Shown here in pieces: positions 58,418 to 64,000 of a DNA stretch of 64,000 nt. Source of the stretch: Diplosphaera chodatii (Eukaryota > Chlorophyta > Trebouxiophyceae > Prasiolales > Stichococcaceae); assembly GCA_032358165.1 (NCBI GenBank), contig JAALGY010000039.1:434001-498000 (forward strand), read 5' to 3'. Under the pieces are notes generated by a model. That model saw only the letters and a list, made by a program, of their open reading frames with translations. It was not told where the DNA came from and searched no databases. How positions within the stretch are numbered: the stretch's first letter is position 1; each line of letters begins with the position of its first letter. Position numbers and translations under genes: made by a program.

Positions 58418-59525
58418 AGGTGTTATGCTGCTGCGCATGTACACACTCTGCAACAAAGACGTTTATGACTTCGCTGTGTGACTGCCAGCGCCAGTGACCT
58501 GGCCCTGAGCGTTCAGCACAGTCGGCTGCCTGCGGCACCCGCCCATGTACTTCTGGTGTACACTTGTAGATGTGCAGCAGCGTAGTGCATTTTGATCTCC
58601 TGTCTTGCCACTGGTTTGCAGGTGGTGCTCTCATGCTGCGCTCAAGAGCAACTGGTCCGTCCAGACCGACACCCTTTGATGGTCCGGGACCAATCGCACC
58701 TAAACCACTAACCCACGAGTCCAGTAATGGGACATACTTGTGAAAGGATGTCAAGTGATGTGGTAGCTGTTCGAACTGGACATGGAAGCAAAAGGCGAAA
58801 CTGCTGCGGATGCCCTTCTTCCAGTGCCTGATCACATGCTGGCGCCTCCTAGTGATGCGACGATGCATGTTGCTTGCGTATGCTCAGGATGTCAATGGCT
58901 CGTTTCTGGCTTAGATCTGCTATATCAGGCTGCCTGTTGTGGTGCATGTGTGTTCAGGCTGCTATGTGGGTCCGTTCAGACAACGACCACTGCTGATTGG
59001 ATGTGCCAAAATGTGTTACAGCTTTTACACCAGATTCAGCGGTACCCGCAGGGCTGCACAGACTCAAAACCCGCCGGCTGCAGTGCCTAATGCATGTCGA
59101 GTCACAGCAGTGCAGAGGTGTGGAACAATGTTGGCAGCTATGCTTAGCTAATAATCAGCACTAACGCACACCTTCGAGCAATCACTTCATGTGGCATGCG
59201 CGCAATTGCCAAATGCCCATCAACGCTGGCATTGAGCAATGCCGCCGCTTCTGCAGTCTCAGCAGCACCCCGCTCGTCAACTAAGCTGCTCAGGCCCCCT
59301 CCAATCACCCTCTGTAAGAGACCCATGGCCACTCATTGAGCCTGCGCCTCCCGTTATCTGCTGCCCATCTACAATCATGGGAGCTGGTCCAGCCATCAAC
59401 CGACCAGCAGCTGGTAATTCGACACTTGCTGTCCAGGGACACCCTGGAGGACTGGGGGCCGCGCTCCGGCGCCACGCTGGTCACATCGCTTCGCCCTTTC
59501 AGCCGTTGCCTTTCGCGGTCCCCCA
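58418..59525. other. Intergenic region with a duplicated terminal-exon fragment
   Basis: 3' ends of paralogue 4 and of the reductase gene face each other. At 59428-59484 the minus strand reads SVAPERGPQSSRVSLDSK, a diverged copy of the reductase C-terminus SVAPGRGPKSPKVFLESR at 59529-59583. No other gene is recognised. Confidence 0.6.
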
Positions 59526-62506
59526 TCACCTGCTCTCCAGGAACACCTTAGGGGACTTGGGGCCACGCCCCGGCGCCACGCTCGCCTCCAGCGCCGCCTT
59601 GTAGTCCTCAAACTGGAAGCGTCGCCCTGTTGTGACAGGCAGCGTACTTAGCCCTCAGAGGGGCAGGAGCGTGCTCACCTCCGACACCTAAAGGGCTGGG
59701 TAGGTGCCTTCACAACAAAGGGCCTGCTGGCGACAGTCTCCGATTGTGACTTGCCTGCCTTCTTGGCAGCCTCTGATGCATCGGAGCCCATTCAACACAG
59801 AGCAAGCTTGGTGCCGTCCGCCCATGGCAGAATGTGGCGCGTGCGCCGGCTGGCTCACCTGGCAGCACGCTCAGCACGCCGCTGCGGAACATCTCAAAGC
59901 CCTCCTCGAACAGCTGGTGGATGCGCTCGGTGCCCTGCGCCGGCAGCCTGCAGCGGCAGCAGGAAGCAGCAATCAGCAGTGCAGGCTGCAGACGCTGCAC
60001 GCCTCGGTGAATTGTTGCACACCAGCACTCCCCTGACCATGTACTGCGCGTGCTCTCACAGGCCACAAGCGCGTACCAGGCGTAGATGAGGAAGTTTGTC
60101 AGCCTGCAGCAGCACCAACGCCACGGTTAGACGGCAGTCAGGTGCTTCTGTCAGATACCAGCTCGCGGATATGCAGCCACTTCCACGGCTGCGATAGTGA
60201 CGCCCAGAGGCCATGCGCCATGCAGGCGGCGGTGACAAGGGCTTTGATCCGCACGATGCGACCAGCCGCGGCTGCTTTGCGGGCGGGGCCCGCGGCGGCA
60301 GCGCACGTTTTGTTGATGAAGTCGGGGATGCGGATGTGCTGCACCGGCTCGCCCAGCCAGCCGTACCAGATGGCCGTGCCGCCGGCCCGCGTGCTCGCCA
60401 GCATCTGCATTGGGCGCGCAGGCAGCAGGCGGCGTCAGTCGGCGCAGTGAAACATCTTTTGAGCCGGGCGCGGCTGCTCACGGGCTGGCAGCAGGGTTTC
60501 TGCTGGGGTTCTCCCCTGGCGCCAGCTGAGGTTGAGCACACTCAGCCAACCGCACAGGCAAGTGTGCTGCACTTGGCGGCGCCGCGGCCAGCTGTTTTGG
60601 ATGCGCCTGACAGGCAAGCGCCAGCATGCATCATCGTGATCAGGAGTCAATGACCCACGTCGGATGTGTTGTAGCCGGCCACCGGGTCGAGCGCCGAGTA
60701 TGCCCCCTGGCCGCCGGTGATCTCCTTCACGCGCGCCACCACGTCCTCGGTCTGGGAGTTGATGACCTCGTTGGCCCTGCGCAGCAGCACCATCCCTTGT
60801 GCCAGGCGTGCGGAACTGTTGCCGTAGCGTCTATGCAGTAGCACAGCGGCCAACCCTGTATGGGCACAGCCTGAGGCACTGCAGGTATCTGGTTGAGTGG
60901 AGAGTGCACTGCGCACCGCTGCTGCACAGGACAGGCAGCCTCGACGTGCAACATGATGCTAACCAACTGTGCTGTTGGGCAACAACACTGAGGAAGCTGG
61001 AATATTCCGATTTCATAACAGGACCCACCCGAGCGCCTTCAGCTCCCCGATCTGCTCCTGTCGCCGGACCACGTTGATGGTCTTGATGCCCTTGTGCTTA
61101 GCGTACTGAATGAGCTGCAGCCCCACCACATCGCATGTCAGATGCTGGACGCTGGCCCCAGTGCTTGTGCTGTGCAGGTCCCACTATATGTTACCTGCAG
61201 ATTGAACTGTCAATGAACATGTGGTCAGCAGGCCTGCAGCAGGACTCAGCACTTACCTGGCGGCCCAGGCCGGATGCTGCAGCCGCCTGCAGCAGGTACT
61301 CGCCCTGCGCCACATACCACGGTACATGAAAATGTGTGCTGTCACAGAATCCACCCTGGTACTCATTGCCACATACTGCAATGCCTGCAGGATGCTGACT
61401 GTGACACCTGCATGCGCCATTGCTGGCAGCCCAGCCTGTGGGTGTGAGAGCCCCACCTTTGGCACCGCGGCCGTCTCCACCATGCCCACTACCGTCAGTG
61501 TGGTAATGAAAATCTGCGCCGCGATCTCGTCGTTCATGTCATCAGGCACGGCTGCCTGCGCCAGATTCACAACCGCCTGTCAGCCCGCCACCACACCACG
61601 GCAAGGCTGCGGCAAAAGCACAGCTGCATGCACCCTCTGCGAGCCTGCCGCAACAGGAGGCGCACAACTGCAGCACAGCGTGTCAGGGCCGCGCAGGCCA
61701 AAGCACAGCGCACCAGGTTCTTCTCGTCGACCGCCACGTACTCCTGGTAGGTGACCTGCCCCCAGTCCGCCGCCACCACCCGCTGCCCCTTGGACAGCCG
61801 CCCCGAGGTGCCGGGCCCGAGTTCCTCCACCACCCCCACCGCCTCGGCGCCTGCAGTTCGTCAGCTGGTCAGCACGTGGACCAGTGACTGATCAGGAGCA
61901 GCGTCAGGGTTGGGGAATCGATCATGCCATTCTCTGCTGGCACAGGGCACCAAGGGCGCTGACCGGGAACGAAGGGCGGCTTGTGGCCGTAGTCCCCCCT
62001 CGCCTGGTAGGTATCTGCAGCGCAAGAAGAATTGCGAGCTTAAGGTCTGACGCTGGGAGCTGCCGGCATTACGGGCCGCACCGCATGCTTGGGCTTGCAC
62101 GGTGCCAGCAGCCAGGCAGGCAGCATTTGACGCATGGCCTGCTGCGCACCTGTGGGGTTGATGCAGCGCACGGTCACACGCACCAGCACCTGCACGGGCA
62201 CCAGGCACCTGACTCCGCTGTCGCAAGATGCTGCAGAGCCTCAGCTGCCAGGCGGCAATCGCATGATCGCATGAGGATTACAACGCAGCTGATCATACAA
62301 TCGTCATGCATGCATCGTGTGCCCAAAGCATCCGTCGATGTATTTGCTCAGCTTCAGGTGCTGCCACCTGCATCTGCAGCACGCCGCACCTGGCCGTCCT
62401 TGAGCTGCGGCACATCGGTCTCCCGAAGCTCCAGATTGTTGAAGCCCTTGACCTTGTCGGCGTCCAGGGTCGTCACGAAGATGCCGCGCTGCTTCTGCGG
62501 CGCCAT
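59526..62506 (-). CDS. Medium-chain dehydrogenase/reductase, quinone oxidoreductase / enoyl reductase-like
   Basis: NAD(P)H-dependent oxidoreductase; quinone or 2-enoyl substrates are typical of relatives. Twelve exons close to 336 residues, the normal family length: 62506-62390, 62189-62150, 62014-61964, 61850-61714, 61555-61457, 61304-61257, 61114-61029, 60776-60659, 60404-60307, 60103-60077, 59947-59859 and 59626-59526 (TGA). GroES-like part: RVTVRCINPTD, PPFVPGAEAVGVVEELGPG and KGQRVVAADWGQVTYQEYV. Rossmann part: AQIFITTLTVVGMVE, LLQAAAASGLGRQLIQYAKH and KTINVVRRQEQIGELKALGA. The cofactor end is GGTAIWYGWLGEPVQHI. Structural-zinc cysteines are not seen. KTINVVRRQ...LKALGANEVI recalls mitochondrial trans-2-enoyl-CoA reductases, so this is an alternative assignment. 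Exon 10 is only 27 nt. No targeting peptide is evident. Divergent from its paralogue at 63124. Confidence 0.93.
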
Positions 62507-63123
62507 GTCGGCTGTGCTTGCAGGCGGCAGGGCTTGCTCTGCTGAGGTGATCTGCAGCGTTCAGCAGATGCAGCGAATGCTTTGAAGTCTCCTGCGAGTG
62601 TGGATCGCGCAGGCGCAAGATCTCAATCTAATAGTAGAGTGGCGGAAACAATCAGCGTTTGATCAATCTGCTGCAGCCTCTGCACCTAAACCTGGCGTAA
62701 TAAAGGACCATTTGGTAATGGTTGACTTTGGCAGCGGCTATGCGGCGGCACCTGCTGCATTGTATCATGTAGCCAAGCTGATGGCAGTTCAGAACAGGTA
62801 GTGTGGCACAAGCGCATATAAAAGCAGGTCAACCTGCCACACGTGGGGCCTGGCGTGAAAGCTGGCCGCATGTTGGCGAAATTTAAACCTGCTCCACCCG
62901 CCGCAGCTGCGGGAATAAGCACTAAGCAGCTTCCAGGCGGCACGTGCACACATTACTCAGTCTGCAAAGGAAGTGCACCTGGGTATACACTCGGGAACAG
63001 GTGCAGTCATACACCTGCAGACTGAAAACATCTCATTCCAATCTGCTATAGAGTGCGCAAGTTAGCAGGGGGAGAATCAGGACACCGTATACGGCCTAGC
63101 AATCCTAGTGCTGGTGTGCAACC
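62507..63123. promoter_or_regulatory. 617-bp divergent promoter region between the two reductase genes
   Basis: Start codons at 62506 (minus) and 63124 (plus) face away from each other, so both promoters lie here. A TATA-like tataaaag at 62817-62824, about 300 bp upstream of the plus-strand ATG, is the only recognisable core element. Shared regulation is possible but not shown. Confidence 0.45.
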
Positions 63124-64000
63124 ATGGGAAAGCAGCTGGCAGCCCGCGTGACAAGTCTTGACACGAGCAAAATAGACGATGGCTACAAGAATATCGAGGT
63201 GAGATCCACTAAGCGGACGTTGTTATGTTGCCTCAGCCTTGACGCATGTGGTGCTCATTTGGAGGGCTGTGGGGGCATGTTTCGCCAACACAGCACGCAA
63301 ATGCCTGCAAGATGCCGCTGCAGGTGCAGCAAGTCGATGTGCCGGAGCCTGGGGAGGGAGAGGCACTGGTGAAAATGTCCTTGAGGTGGGCACATGATGC
63401 ACCCTGGACTGAAACTTACCACCTCTGCAGCAGGATGCTGGTGTCGGCTCAGCTCGCAACTTTGGACACCTCGCGAGTGAAGCAGCGTTGTGACACTGAC
63501 GAAGCCGGTGTGAATGTATGTGTCCGACGTTGTCTGCAGGCCGATCAACCCCACGGACCTGCTGTCCTCGGCGGGAGTGTACCCTGGCACCGCCGATCGC
63601 ATCCCCTTCACGCAAGGCAGCGAAGGTAAGTTGCTCAATATCCGAAGATCACTGCTCGCAACCATTGCAGAGCGATGACACGCCTTTGTCAGGCGCCCTG
63701 CGGTGGGCTGAGCCGCCGACTCGTCAGCTGACGCTGGGGCAGGTGCCTCCAGCACAGACGCAGCACTCTCTGCTGCCGGCCCTGAGGATCTGTGCAGGAT
63801 GGCAAGCCTGAGCATATCGTTGCGCCCGTGGCCAGGCGTGGGCACCGTGGTCAAGAGCGCGTCGGGCAAGTTCAGGGAGGGGCAGCGGGTGGTGGCGGCC
63901 GGCGGCTGGAACGGCAGCTGGCAGGAGTACGCGCTCGCCGATGAGTCATCCCTGGTGCGCAGCCGAACAGCAGTGATCGGGCAGGCGTCATCCCGACTGT
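63124..64000 (+). CDS. Second medium-chain dehydrogenase/reductase, 5' part, cut by window end
   Basis: Paralogue of the gene at 59.5-62.5 kb, head to head with it. Exons: 63124-63198 (MGKQLAARVTSLDTSKIDDG...), 63324-63385 (VQQVDVPEPGEGEALVKMSL), 63540-63625 (RPINPTDLLSSAGVYPG...TQGSE) and 63836-63954 (GVGTVVKSASGKFREGQRVV, then AAGGWNGSWQEYALADES). Phases match. The PINPTD, PGTADRIPFTQGSE and GQRVVAAGGWNGSWQEY blocks align with INPTD, GHKPPFVPGAE and GQRVVAADWGQVTYQEY of the neighbour. The Rossmann half lies beyond the window. The start context is aaccATGG. Sequence divergence from the neighbour is large, so this duplication is much older than the NFU and SPT2 ones. Confidence 0.9.

Noticed and set aside
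56963..58456. Long minus-strand open frame (497 codons) and other antisense frames over paralogue 4
   Set aside because: Antisense of GC-rich Ala/Gly codon repeats has few stops. The plus strand has signal peptide, phase-consistent exons and paralogues, so the minus frame is a shadow.

Overview
The window is nuclear DNA of an intron-rich, GC-rich eukaryote, most likely a chlorophyte green alga (Chlorophyceae-like; inference). The evidence is that no gene is a single open frame. Conserved proteins appear only after joining short exons (27-350 nt) with GT(G/A)...TGCAG borders. The proteins found are a plastid NFU scaffold with two NifU domains, an SPT2 histone chaperone, a GT90 glycosyltransferase, an NRF-type acyltransferase, a metallophosphoesterase-type acid phosphatase, and low-complexity Ala/Gly/Ser secreted proteins. 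There are no prokaryotic operons, rRNA genes or CRISPR arrays, and I recognised no tRNA.

Layout: (1) 1-2108, minus: FAD-dependent monooxygenase, 3' end not resolved at the window edge. (2) 3.1-4.9 kb, plus: intact NFU gene; 10.85-12.52 kb, plus: a decayed second copy of it. Between them lies a gene-poor, lower-GC stretch with weak transposon-like traces. (3) 13.7-14.2 kb: an AT-rich cluster of ATATATTGA-type repeats. (4) 15.6-19.6 kb, plus: multi-pass acyltransferase-3/NRF-like gene with a probable frame break. (5) 19,646-21,809: a CACTA-type DNA transposon with CACTA...TAGTG ends, 47-bp inverted repeats and an AAC target duplication. (6) 22.6-34.3 kb: a duplicated SPT2 locus (intact copy at 22.6-25.5 kb, damaged copy at 30.7-33.75 kb, both minus, duplicated upstream flank) with a candidate secreted-protein gene between the copies on plus. 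(7) 34.6-38.6 kb, plus: GT90 glycosyltransferase. (8) 39.5-58.4 kb: four plus-strand paralogues encoding small secreted Ala/Gly/Ser-rich proteins made of repeated exon modules, interrupted by a minus-strand secreted acid phosphatase gene (43.4-47.2 kb). (9) 59.5-64 kb: two divergently transcribed medium-chain reductase (quinone/enoyl reductase-like) genes, the second cut by the window end.

The most unusual content is the four-gene family in 39.5-58.4 kb. Each gene has a signal-peptide exon ending in phase 1. A second exon begins at a conserved [G/A/S]R(x)LKG junction. Then follow modules rich in Ala, Gly, Ser or Asp/Asn/His/Gly, often bracketed by single cysteines. Nearly all internal exons are phase 1-1, so modules can be added or lost without breaking frame. 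I do not recognise the family. A structural or mineral/ion-binding extracellular-matrix role is an inference. GT90, the acid phosphatase and these proteins all belong to the secretory pathway, so the 34-58 kb half may be an extracellular/cell-wall neighbourhood.

A second theme is recent local duplication (NFU, SPT2, the secreted family, the reductase pair) followed by decay by indels, nonsense changes and intron-like insertions.
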